Origin: an uncultured Ramlibacter sp.
GTDB lineage: Bacteria > Pseudomonadota > Gammaproteobacteria > Burkholderiales > Burkholderiaceae_C
Direction of reading: 5' to 3'
DNA: 64,000 nt
Assembly: GCF_936925435.1 (NCBI RefSeq)
Contig: NZ_CAKZHQ010000003.1
Coordinates: 1-64,000, forward strand
The notes under the pieces are model-generated. The model was not told the DNA's origin and did not search any database. It was given only the letters and a program-made list of their open reading frames with translations. This document shows, one piece after another, positions 57,217-64,000 of the stretch (position 1 is the first letter of the stretch; the number at the start of each line of letters is the position of its first letter). A program made the position numbers and the translations under genes.

Positions 57217-57270
57217 GCTACTTTTTTCATAGCGCCTCAAGCCCATTGGACGGGGGCTTGAGGCTTATTT
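57217..57270 (+). repeat. Dispersed 17-nt arm plus hairpin repeat, copy 6 (gyrA-pheA gap)
   Basis: The arm GCTACTTTTTTCATAGC (57217-57233) starts three bases after the gyrA stop. The hairpin GCCTCAAGCCC (57234-57244) / GGGCTTGAGGC (57254-57264) follows, with CCATTGGACGGGGGCT between, then TTATTTG. It is the cleanest copy. It probably weakens read-through from gyrA to pheA, and the pheA ribosome-binding site GAGG lies in the 3' arm. Confidence 0.75.
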
Positions 57271-57271
57271 G

Positions 57272-58363
57272 ATGGGCAACATGGGTAAGAACCTGGCGCA
57301 ACTGCGGACCGAAATCGACGCCGCGGACCGTGAGCTGCTGCGCGTGCTGAACCAGCGCGCTGCACTGGCCAATGAAGTGGGCGAAGTCAAGCGCGCGGAA
57401 GGCTCGCCGGTGTTCCGGCCCGAGCGCGAAGCGCAGGTCATCAACGGATTGCAGGCGGCCAACCCCGGCCCGCTCAAGGCCGCCAACGTCGCCACCATCT
57501 GGCGCGAAATCATGTCGGCCTGCCGCGCCCTGGAGGCCCCGCAGCGCGTGGCCTACCTGGGCCCGGCCGGCACCTTCAGCGAGCAGGCGGCGCTGCAGTT
57601 CTTCGGCTCCAGCATCGAGCACGTGCCCTGCGTCAATTTCGACGAGGTCTTCCATGCGGCCACGGCCGGCACAGCCGACTTCGGCGTGGTGCCGGTGGAG
57701 AACAACACCGAGGGCGTGGTGACGCGCTCGCTCGACCTGCTGCTGGGCTCGCCTCTGCACATCGTCGGCGAGGTCAGCCTGCTGGTGCGCCACCACCTGC
57801 TGCGCCTGAGCGATTCGCTCGAAGGCATCGAGGTGGTGCTGGCCCATCCGCAGGCGCTGGCGCAATGCCAGGGCTGGCTGGCCAAGCACCTGCCCAAGGC
57901 CGAGCGCCGCGCCGTCTCCAGCAACGCCGAGGGCGCGCGCCTGGCAGCGGGCAACCCGGCCTGGGCCGGCATCGCCAGCGAACGCGCCGGCAGCGAGTTC
58001 GGCCTGCACACGGTGGTCCAGGCCATCCAGGACGACGCCTTCAACCGCACCCGTTTCGCCGTCGTCTGCCTGCCCCAGGTGCTGGCCGCGCCGCAGGCCT
58101 CGGGCAGCGACTGCGTCAGCCTGGTGGTCTCGGTGCCCAACAAGCCCGGCGCGGTCCACGACATCCTGGTGCCGCTCAAGCAGCACGGCGTGTCGATGAC
58201 GCGCTTCGAATCCCGCCCGGCCCGTTCGGGCCAGTGGGAATACTATTTCTACATCGACATCCAGGGCCATCCTTCGCAGCCGCATGTGGCGGCGGCGCTG
58301 GCCGACCTGCGGGGGCTTTGCGCCTTCTACAAGGTGCTCGGTACCTATCCGGTGGGCGAATAA
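57272..58363 (+). CDS. pheA: Chorismate mutase / prephenate dehydratase (P-protein)
   Basis: 363-residue bifunctional enzyme of phenylalanine biosynthesis. The N-terminal AroQ mutase (about 1-85) has LAQLRTEIDAADRELLRVLNQRAALANEV. The dehydratase domain (about 95-270) shows AYLGPAGTFSEQAA, VVPVENNTEGVVTRSLDLL and SNAEGARLAA. A C-terminal ACT domain (about 285-360), beginning near LVVSVPNKPGAVHDIL with the ESRP motif, senses phenylalanine. I start at the ATG at 57272, with a TTG just before and an ATG three codons later as alternatives. tyrA follows with three bases between. Confidence 0.98.
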   Translation: MGNMGKNLAQLRTEIDAADRELLRVLNQRAALANEVGEVKRAEGSPVFRPEREAQVINGLQAANPGPLKAANVATIWREIMSACRALEAPQRVAYLGPAGTFSEQAALQFFGSSIEHVPCVNFDEVFHAATAGTADFGVVPVENNTEGVVTRSLDLLLGSPLHIVGEVSLLVRHHLLRLSDSLEGIEVVLAHPQALAQCQGWLAKHLPKAERRAVSSNAEGARLAAGNPAWAGIASERAGSEFGLHTVVQAIQDDAFNRTRFAVVCLPQVLAAPQASGSDCVSLVVSVPNKPGAVHDILVPLKQHGVSMTRFESRPARSGQWEYYFYIDIQGHPSQPHVAAALADLRGLCAFYKVLGTYPVGE

Positions 58364-58366
58364 AGC

Positions 58367-59239
58367 ATGTTCGAGCAACTTGGTCTGATCGGCTGCGGCC
58401 TGATGGGCGGCTCCTTCGCGCTGGCGCTCAAGCGCGCCGGCCTGGTCAAGCGCGTGGTCGGCTACAGCAAGTCGCCCTCGACCACCGAGCGCGCGCGCCA
58501 GATGGGCGTGATCGACGTCGAGGCGCCCTCGGCCCTGCTGGCCGTGTCGGGTGCCGACATCGTGCTGCTGGCCGTGCCGGTGGCCGCCACCGAGGCCACC
58601 CTCAAGGCCATCAAGCACCTGGTCAGCAAGGACATGCTGATCATGGACGTGGGCTCGACCAAGCGCGACGTGGTCGACGCCAGCCGCCGCGTGCTGCGCG
58701 AGCACGTGGGCTCCTTCGTGCCCTGCCACCCCATCACCGGCAAGGAAGTCTCGGGCGTGGAACACGCCGACGCCGACCTGTATGGCGGCCGCCAGGTCAT
58801 CCTCACACCGATCGAGCGGACCCAGGTGGTGCAGCTGAACAAGGCCACCGCACTGTGGGAGGCACTGGGCTGCAATGTGCTCAAGATGTCGCCGGAGGCG
58901 CACGATGCCGCCTTCGCCGCCGTCAGCCACCTGCCGCACCTGATTTCCTTCGCGCTCATGAACAGCATCACCAGCCAGGCCCAGGGCAAGGACTTCCTGT
59001 CGCTAGCCGGCCCGGGCTTTCGCGACTTCACCCGCATCGCCGCCAGCGACCCCAAGATGTGGCGGGACGTGCTGATGGCCAACCGCCAGGAACTGCTGGC
59101 CCAGGCCGAGGTGTTCCGGCGCAGCCTGCAGGCGCTGGAGACCATGATCGACAAGGGCAATGCCGAGGCGCTGGAAAGTCTGATCGAGCACGCCAGCCAG
59201 ACCCGCGCCCACTGGCGCATGGGCGCGAAAAAGGGATGA
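58367..59239 (+). CDS. tyrA: Prephenate dehydrogenase
   Basis: 290-residue NAD(P)-dependent dehydrogenase of tyrosine biosynthesis. The Rossmann motif is LIGCGLMGGSFALALK near the N-terminus, the active-site region is PCHPITGKEVSGVEHADADLYGG, and the C-terminal helical domain carries SHLPHLISFALMNSI. It lacks mutase and ACT domains, so it is the short monofunctional type. It lies in the pheA-tyrA-aroA run, so both branches of aromatic amino-acid synthesis are expressed together. Confidence 0.96.
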   Translation: MFEQLGLIGCGLMGGSFALALKRAGLVKRVVGYSKSPSTTERARQMGVIDVEAPSALLAVSGADIVLLAVPVAATEATLKAIKHLVSKDMLIMDVGSTKRDVVDASRRVLREHVGSFVPCHPITGKEVSGVEHADADLYGGRQVILTPIERTQVVQLNKATALWEALGCNVLKMSPEAHDAAFAAVSHLPHLISFALMNSITSQAQGKDFLSLAGPGFRDFTRIAASDPKMWRDVLMANRQELLAQAEVFRRSLQALETMIDKGNAEALESLIEHASQTRAHWRMGAKKG

Positions 59240-59257
59240 GTTCCCGCGCGAGGCCCC

Positions 59258-61255
59258 ATGTTCGCCACTGAGTTCCTGGATCTTGCGCCGCTGGCGTCCG
59301 CCGGCGGCACGGTGGTGCTGCCCGGCTCCAAGAGCATCTCCAACCGGGTGCTGCTGCTGGCCGCGCTCAGCGGCGGCACAACCACGGTCCACGACCTGCT
59401 GGACTCCGACGACACCCGCGTGATGCTCGATGCGCTGCGCGCGCTGGGCTGCGGCGTGCGCCAGGACGGCGCCCTGGTCGAGATCACCGGCCTGGGCGGC
59501 ACGCCCCCCAATGCACCGGCCAAGCTGTTCCTGGGCAATGCCGGCACCGCCATGCGGCCGCTGGCCGCCGCCCTGGCCGTGCTGGGCGGCGACTTCGAAT
59601 TGAGCGGCGTGGCACGCATGCACGAGCGGCCCATAGCCGACCTGGTCGACGCCCTGCGCCAGTTGGGCTGCAGCATCGATTACCTGGGCAACGACGGTTA
59701 CCCGCCGCTGCGCATCGGCCGCCCTGCCCTGCGGCTGGACCAGCCCATCGCGGTGCGCGGCGACGTCTCCAGCCAGTTCCTCACCGCCTTGCTGCTGGCC
59801 CTGCCCCTGGTGGCGAAGCAGGACGTGGGGATCGAGGTGGTCGGCGAGCTGATCTCCAAGCCCTACATCGAGATCACGCTGAACCTGCTGCAGCGCTTTG
59901 GCATCGCCGTGCGGCGCGAAGGCTGGCAGCGCTTCACCATTGCGGCCGGCAGCAGCTACCAGTCGCCCGGCAGCATCCACGTCGAGGCCGACGCCTCGTC
60001 TGCTAGCTATTTCATAGCGCTCGGAGCCCTGGCAGCGGGTGCTCCAGGCCGAAATGGCATCCGGATCGAGGGTGTGGGCGAGACCTCCATCCAGGGCGAC
60101 ATCCGCTTCGTGGAAGCGGCCCGCCAGATGGGCGCGCTGGTCAGCGGTGGCCCCAACTGGCTGGAGATCCGGCGCGGCGCCTGGCCCCTCAAAGCCATCG
60201 ACCTGGACTGCAACCACATCCCCGACGCCGCCATGACACTGGCGGTGATGGCCTTGTACGCCGACGGCCCCAGCACGCTGCGCAACATCGCCAGCTGGCG
60301 CGTCAAGGAAACCGACCGGCTCGCCGCCATGGCCACCGAGCTGCGCAAGCTCGGCGCCACGGTGGAGGAAGGCGCGGACTTCCTGCGCGTCACGCCGCCC
60401 CTGGCATGGACGGCTGGCTGTATCCACACCTACGACGACCACCGTGTCGCCATGTGCTTCTCGCTGGTCGCCTTCAACCCGGCCGGCCTGCCGGTGCGCA
60501 TCGAAGACCCCAAGTGCGTGGCCAAGACCTTCCCGGACTACTTCGAGGCCCTGTTCTCTGTGGTCCAGACACCAGCGACCCGCATCCCGGTCATCTGCGT
60601 GGACGGCCCCACCGCGTCGGGCAAGGGCACGCTGGCCTCCGAGCTGGCACACCGGCTGGGCTACCACTACCTGGACTCCGGCGCGCTCTACCGCATCACC
60701 GCCCTGGCGGCCCTGCGCGCCGGCCTGGCGCTGGATACCACTGATGAGCAGGCCGTCGCCAGCCTGGCCCGGTCCCTGCCGGTGCGCTTCCTTGGTGGCC
60801 AGGTGCTGCTGGACGGCGAGGATGTGGGCGCGGCGATCCGCACCGAGGAAGCGGGCATGAACGCCTCCCGGGTCTCGGCCCTGCCGGCCGTGCGCACTGC
60901 CCTGGTCGCCCTGCAGCACAGCTTCCGGCAACTGCCCGGCCTGGTGGCCGACGGCCGCGACATGGGCACAGTGATCTTCCCGGACGCGCCACTCAAGATC
61001 TACCTCACGGCGAGCGCCGCCCAGCGCGCGCAAAGACGCTATAAGCAGTTGATTTCAAAGGGTATTTCGACTACAATCGACGCTCTTCGCGCTGACCTTG
61101 AGGCCAGGGATGCCAGGGACATGTCCCGCAGCACCGCCCCCTTGAAGCCCGCGCAAGACGCCCTCCTGCTGGATAACTCCGGCCAAACGGTTGAAGAATC
61201 GGTTGGCCAGGTGCTCCGGTGGTGGGAGGGCAAACAGGTTTTCAAGTCCGCTTGA
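59258..61255 (+). CDS. aroA-cmk: Fused 3-phosphoshikimate 1-carboxyvinyltransferase / cytidylate kinase
   Basis: 665-residue bifunctional protein. Residues about 1-440 are EPSP synthase, with [28 protein letters not shown], the DASSASYF segment and [15 protein letters not shown]. Residues about 448-665 are cytidylate kinase, with the P-loop [23 protein letters not shown] and [18 protein letters not shown]. The frame is continuous across the junction ([17 protein letters not shown]), so the fusion is real. AroA makes the substrate of chorismate synthase; Cmk phosphorylates CMP and dCMP. A dispersed repeat lies inside the AroA part. rpsA follows, as cmk-rpsA does in E. coli. Confidence 0.96.
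   Translation: MFATEFLDLAPLASAGGTVVLPGSKSISNRVLLLAALSGGTTTVHDLLDSDDTRVMLDALRALGCGVRQDGALVEITGLGGTPPNAPAKLFLGNAGTAMRPLAAALAVLGGDFELSGVARMHERPIADLVDALRQLGCSIDYLGNDGYPPLRIGRPALRLDQPIAVRGDVSSQFLTALLLALPLVAKQDVGIEVVGELISKPYIEITLNLLQRFGIAVRREGWQRFTIAAGSSYQSPGSIHVEADASSASYFIALGALAAGAPGRNGIRIEGVGETSIQGDIRFVEAARQMGALVSGGPNWLEIRRGAWPLKAIDLDCNHIPDAAMTLAVMALYADGPSTLRNIASWRVKETDRLAAMATELRKLGATVEEGADFLRVTPPLAWTAGCIHTYDDHRVAMCFSLVAFNPAGLPVRIEDPKCVAKTFPDYFEALFSVVQTPATRIPVICVDGPTASGKGTLASELAHRLGYHYLDSGALYRITALAALRAGLALDTTDEQAVASLARSLPVRFLGGQVLLDGEDVGAAIRTEEAGMNASRVSALPAVRTALVALQHSFRQLPGLVADGRDMGTVIFPDAPLKIYLTASAAQRAQRRYKQLISKGISTTIDALRADLEARDARDMSRSTAPLKPAQDALLLDNSGQTVEESVGQVLRWWEGKQVFKSA
60002..60056 (+). 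repeat. Dispersed 17-nt arm plus hairpin repeat, copy 7 (inside aroA)
   Basis: The arm GCTAGCTATTTCATAGC (60002-60018) is followed by GGAGCCCTGGCAGCGGGTGC and TCCAGGCC, with GGAGC / GCTCC able to pair, then GAAAT. It encodes the conserved AroA motif SASYFIA with codons rare in this genome (TCT, GCT, TAT, ATA), so the protein is unaffected. Confidence 0.6.
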
Positions 61256-61411
61256 AGATCTGACTGGCCCACACAGCCCCTCTCGCGCGTCAGCGCCCAG
61301 GCCGTGTGGATCGACAACCTAACCGCGGTGCCAAGCCGCACAACGCCGTCACAGCCTTAGAAACATTCGCAATAGTGCGGATGGAAACCTGTCGACGTGC
61401 AAGGAAACCCA

Positions 61412-63097
61412 ATGTCTGAATCTTTTGCCGCCCTTTTTGAAGAATCGTTGCAACGCTCCGAAATGCGTACCGGCGAGGTCATCACCGCCGAAGTCGTTCG
61501 CATCGAACACAGCTTCGTCGTCGTCAACGCCGGACTCAAGTCCGAAGCCTATGTGCCGATCGACGAGTTCAAGAACGACAAGGGCGAGATCGAAGTCCAG
61601 GTCGGCGACTTCGTCTCGGTGGCCATCGACGCCATCGAAAACGGCTACGGCGACACCATCCTGTCGCGCGACAAGGCCAAGCGCCTGGCGTCCTGGATGA
61701 GCCTGGAAAAGGCCCTGGAGTCCGGCGAGTTCGTCACCGGCACCACCTCCGGCAAGGTCAAGGGCGGCCTGACCGTCCTGGTCAACGGCATCCGCGCCTT
61801 CCTGCCCGGCTCGCTGATCGACACGCGTCCGATCAAGGACCTGACGCCTTACGAGAACAAGACCCTGGAATTCAAGGTCATCAAGCTGGACCGCAAGCGC
61901 AACAACGTGGTGCTGAGCCGCCGCGCCGTTGTCGAAGCCTCGATGGGCGAAGAGCGCGCCAAGCTGATGGAAACCCTCAAGGAAGGCTCCGTCGTGCGCG
62001 GCGTCGTCAAGAACATCACCGAATACGGTGCGTTCGTTGACCTGGGCGGCATCGATGGCCTGCTGCACATCACCGACATGGCCTGGCGCCGTGTCCGCCA
62101 CCCGAGCGAAGTGGTGCAAGCCGGTCAGGAAATCACCGCCAAGATCCTCAAGTTCGACACCGAAAAGAACCGCGTCTCGCTGGGTCTCAAGCAGATGGGC
62201 GACGATCCCTGGATGGGCGTCAACCGCCGCTACCCGCAAGGCACGCGCATGTTCGGCAAGATCACCAACATCGCCGACTACGGCGCGTTCGTGGAACTCG
62301 AGCCCGGCATCGAAGGCCTGGTGCACGTCTCCGAAATGGACTGGACCAACAAGAACGTCGCTCCTTCGAAGATCGTCTCCCTGGGTGACGAAGTCGAAGT
62401 CATGGTCCTGGAAATCGACGAAGACAAGCGCCGCATCTCCCTGGGCATGAAGCAATGCAAGGCCAACCCCTGGCAGGAATTCGCGCAAAACACCAAGCGC
62501 GGCGACCGCGTCAAGGGCCCGATCAAGTCGATCACCGACTTCGGCGTGTTCGTCGGCCTGGCAGCAGGCATCGACGGCCTGGTGCACCTGTCCGACCTGT
62601 CCTGGAACGAAACCGGCGAAGCCGCCGTGCGCAACTACAAGAAGGGCCAGGAAGTCGATGCCATCGTGTTGGCCGTCGACGTGGACCGCGAGCGCATCTC
62701 CCTGGGCATCAAGCAGTTGGACGGCGACCCGTTTGCCACCTTCACCTCGGTGCATGACAAGGGCGCGATCGTTTCCGGCAAGGTCAAGACCGTCGACGCC
62801 AAGGGCGCCGAGATCGACCTGGGCGAAGACATCATCGGCTACCTGCGCGCCTCGGAAATCTCCCGCGACCGCGTGGAAGACGCCCGCAACGTGCTCAAGG
62901 AAGGCGACGAAGTCTCGGCCGTGGTGGTCAACGTCGACCGCAAGACGCGCAACATCCAGCTGTCGATCAAGGCCAAGGACATGGCCGACGAGCAAGGCGC
63001 GATGGCCAACCTGAGCCAGCAGTCGTCGCGTGAAAACGCCGGCACGACCAGCCTGGGCGCCCTGCTGCGCGCCAAGCTGGACAACAGCGAAAAGTAA
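61412..63097 (+). CDS. rpsA: 30S ribosomal protein S1
   Basis: 561-residue protein with six S1 RNA-binding repeats, for example [23 protein letters not shown] and [23 protein letters not shown]. It recruits mRNA to the 30S subunit. I start at the ATG at 61412 ([13 protein letters not shown]), with AAGGAAA upstream; an earlier GTG is not supported. The 156-bp leader after aroA-cmk probably holds the autoregulatory S1 binding region, but I cannot name a structure in it. The sequence [10 protein letters not shown] follows the fourth repeat. Confidence 0.98.
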   Translation: MSESFAALFEESLQRSEMRTGEVITAEVVRIEHSFVVVNAGLKSEAYVPIDEFKNDKGEIEVQVGDFVSVAIDAIENGYGDTILSRDKAKRLASWMSLEKALESGEFVTGTTSGKVKGGLTVLVNGIRAFLPGSLIDTRPIKDLTPYENKTLEFKVIKLDRKRNNVVLSRRAVVEASMGEERAKLMETLKEGSVVRGVVKNITEYGAFVDLGGIDGLLHITDMAWRRVRHPSEVVQAGQEITAKILKFDTEKNRVSLGLKQMGDDPWMGVNRRYPQGTRMFGKITNIADYGAFVELEPGIEGLVHVSEMDWTNKNVAPSKIVSLGDEVEVMVLEIDEDKRRISLGMKQCKANPWQEFAQNTKRGDRVKGPIKSITDFGVFVGLAAGIDGLVHLSDLSWNETGEAAVRNYKKGQEVDAIVLAVDVDRERISLGIKQLDGDPFATFTSVHDKGAIVSGKVKTVDAKGAEIDLGEDIIGYLRASEISRDRVEDARNVLKEGDEVSAVVVNVDRKTRNIQLSIKAKDMADEQGAMANLSQQSSRENAGTTSLGALLRAKLDNSEK

Positions 63098-63105
63098 AGC
63101 CAAGG

Positions 63106-63136
63106 ACACGGCAGGACGCAAGTTCTGCCGTGTTTT
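63106..63136 (+). terminator. rpsA terminator
   Basis: ACACGGCAG (63106-63114) pairs with CTGCCGTGT (63125-63133) over a ten-base loop, followed by TTTT. It separates rpsA from ihfB. Confidence 0.85.
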
Positions 63137-63148
63137 GTCGCTTCCTCC

Positions 63149-63463
63149 ATGACCCGATCCGATCTCGTCGAAGAACTGGCAGCACGCTTTGGCCAGCTCA
63201 CGCACCGCGACGCCGAATACGCCGTCAAGACCATTCTTGACGCGATGGGCGAAGCACTGGTGCGCGGGCACCGCATCGAGATCCGCGGCTTCGGCAGCTT
63301 CTCGATCAACCGGCGGCCGCCGCGCATGGGGCGCAACCCCCGTTCCGGCGAAAGCGTGCAGATTCCGGAAAAGCGCGTCCCCCACTTCAAGCCGGGCAAG
63401 GCCCTGCGCGAGGCAGTGGACAGGCGCACGGCCGAAATCGAGGCCGGGTCCACACCGGCGTGA
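63149..63463 (+). CDS. ihfB: Integration host factor, beta subunit
   Basis: 104-residue HU/IHF-family DNA-bending protein. The N-terminal [12 protein letters not shown] start is typical of IHF-beta, and the DNA-contacting arm reads [27 protein letters not shown]. It binds specific sites with the alpha subunit and bends DNA, for example at sigma-54 promoters such as glnA. The ATG at 63149 follows TCCTCC. The rpsA-ihfB-lapA-lapB order is the conserved proteobacterial one. Confidence 0.97.
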   Translation: MTRSDLVEELAARFGQLTHRDAEYAVKTILDAMGEALVRGHRIEIRGFGSFSINRRPPRMGRNPRSGESVQIPEKRVPHFKPGKALREAVDRRTAEIEAGSTPA

Positions 63464-63491
63464 CCGCTAAAATCGGCTCCTCCACCTGGGG

Positions 63492-63779
63492 ATGCCGTTG
63501 AAATACCTCATGTGGCTGCTCAAGGCAGCCATTTTTTTTACCCTGTTCGCATTCGCCCTGAACAACCAGCAGGACGCCACCGTGCACTTTTTCTTTGGCA
63601 CGCAATGGCGCGCGCCATTGGTGCTGGTGGTGCTGTCGGCGTTCGCCCTGGGCCTGGCCATAGGCGCCCTGGGCATGGTGCCGCGCTGGCTGCAGCAGCG
63701 CGCCGCCGCCAAGCGGCGCAGGCGCGGCCTGTCCACCCTGACGGCGGACGACCCGGCCAGCACCCACCATGGACTTTGA
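63492..63779 (+). CDS. lapA: LapA-family inner membrane protein
   Basis: 95-residue membrane protein with two hydrophobic helices (about 7-24 and 41-62) and a basic cytoplasmic tail (QQRAAAKRRRRG). It matches lipopolysaccharide assembly protein A, which works with LapB in controlling LPS synthesis. The ATG at 63492 lies just before the first helix. Its last 12 bases overlap lapB. Confidence 0.88.
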   Translation: MPLKYLMWLLKAAIFFTLFAFALNNQQDATVHFFFGTQWRAPLVLVVLSAFALGLAIGALGMVPRWLQQRAAAKRRRRGLSTLTADDPASTHHGL

Positions 63780-64000
63780 TCTCAGCTGGGTCCTGTGGGG
63801 CCTGCCCATCGCCTTCGTGTTGGGCTGGCTGGCCTCGCGGCTGGACCTGCGCCAGCTGCGCATCGAGAACCGCCAGGCGCCCAAGGCCTATTTCCGCGGC
63901 CTCAATTTCCTGCTCAACGAGCAGCAGGACAAGGCCATCGACGCCTTCATCGAGGCGGTGCAGAACGACCCCGACACCTCCGAGCTGCACTTCGCCCTGG
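63768..64000 (+). CDS. lapB: LapB (YciM) LPS-assembly protein, N-terminal part (cut by window edge)
   Basis: First 77 residues of a protein with one N-terminal membrane helix (about 5-20, WVLWGLPIAFVLGWLASR). A tetratricopeptide region then begins at about residue 40 (AYFRGLNFLLNEQQDKAIDAFIEAVQNDP). In E. coli LapB guides LpxC degradation through FtsH and so limits LPS synthesis. The ATG at 63768 overlaps lapA. The rest lies outside the window. Confidence 0.9.

Noticed and set aside
61349-63385. 678-codon minus-strand frame opposite rpsA
   Set aside because: Shadow of the S1 repeats; the apparent repeats in it only mirror those of rpsA.

Overview
The window is a continuous piece of a GC-rich chromosome from a betaproteobacterium, most likely Burkholderiales, family Comamonadaceae. 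The reasons are the gyrA-pheA-tyrA-aroA/cmk-rpsA-ihfB-lapA-lapB order, an aroA-cmk fusion, the tmRNA tag ANDERFALAA, the ubiG-gph-ssrA arrangement and a glnA/ntrBC cluster. The organism respires, makes polyhydroxyalkanoate and is probably chemotactic. I see no prophage, insertion sequence, CRISPR array, rRNA or tRNA. The only structural RNAs are a tandem glycine riboswitch and tmRNA.

Layout. 1-3.3 kb: two methyl-accepting chemotaxis proteins (the first cut by the window edge) around an AhpD-like protein. 3.3-5.4 kb: a minus-strand SDR, DMT-exporter and thioesterase operon, divergent from ETF-ubiquinone oxidoreductase across a TetR-type palindrome. 7.3-10.2 kb: a TRAP transporter operon with a GntR-type operator. 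10.2-14.9 kb: tandem glycine riboswitch and gcvT-gcvH-gcvP. 15-16.7 kb: a TSUP permease and two lone response regulators. 16.8-25.6 kb: a DsbA-like oxidoreductase, CPA2 antiporter, a hydrolase lacking its catalytic residues, MFS transporter, aroC, cupin, GST, PHA depolymerase and a CBS protein. 25.7-29.5 kb: a sulfhydrylase, hydrolase, cytochrome P450 and Mpo1-like cluster facing an adenylate-forming ligase and YihY protein. 32-35.9 kb: DUF2069, FAD-linked oxidase, thyA, folA, DUF4337. 36-39 kb: a DUF3302/HlyD/outer-membrane-factor export operon. 39.3-45 kb: exonuclease III, then glnA, a DUF4124 protein, ntrB and ntrC, with a sigma-54 promoter and two NtrC sites before glnA. 45-49.5 kb: a tightly packed minus-strand run of five envelope and metabolism genes. 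49.6-54.3 kb: hydrolase, pseudouridine synthase, small ORFs, tmRNA, gph, ubiG, ompA. 54.5-64 kb: gyrA, pheA, tyrA, aroA-cmk, rpsA, ihfB, lapA, lapB (cut by the edge).

No gene cluster here is an obvious unknown system. The most unusual feature I found is a dispersed repeat of about 50-60 bp. It has a 17-nt arm of the form GCTA...TAGC followed by a GC-rich hairpin often ending in Ts. I count seven copies. Five lie inside real genes (a DMT exporter, gcvP, a P450, a deacetylase, aroA), where they appear as AT-rich patches of rare codons that keep the protein readable. Two lie at gene ends, where they may act as terminators. Second is an alpha/beta hydrolase in which both the nucleophile Ser and the catalytic His positions are substituted. 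Others are a hairpin that embeds the ribosome-binding site of the TRAP small permease, a natural Gln at GyrA position 83, and the absence of serC between gyrA and pheA.
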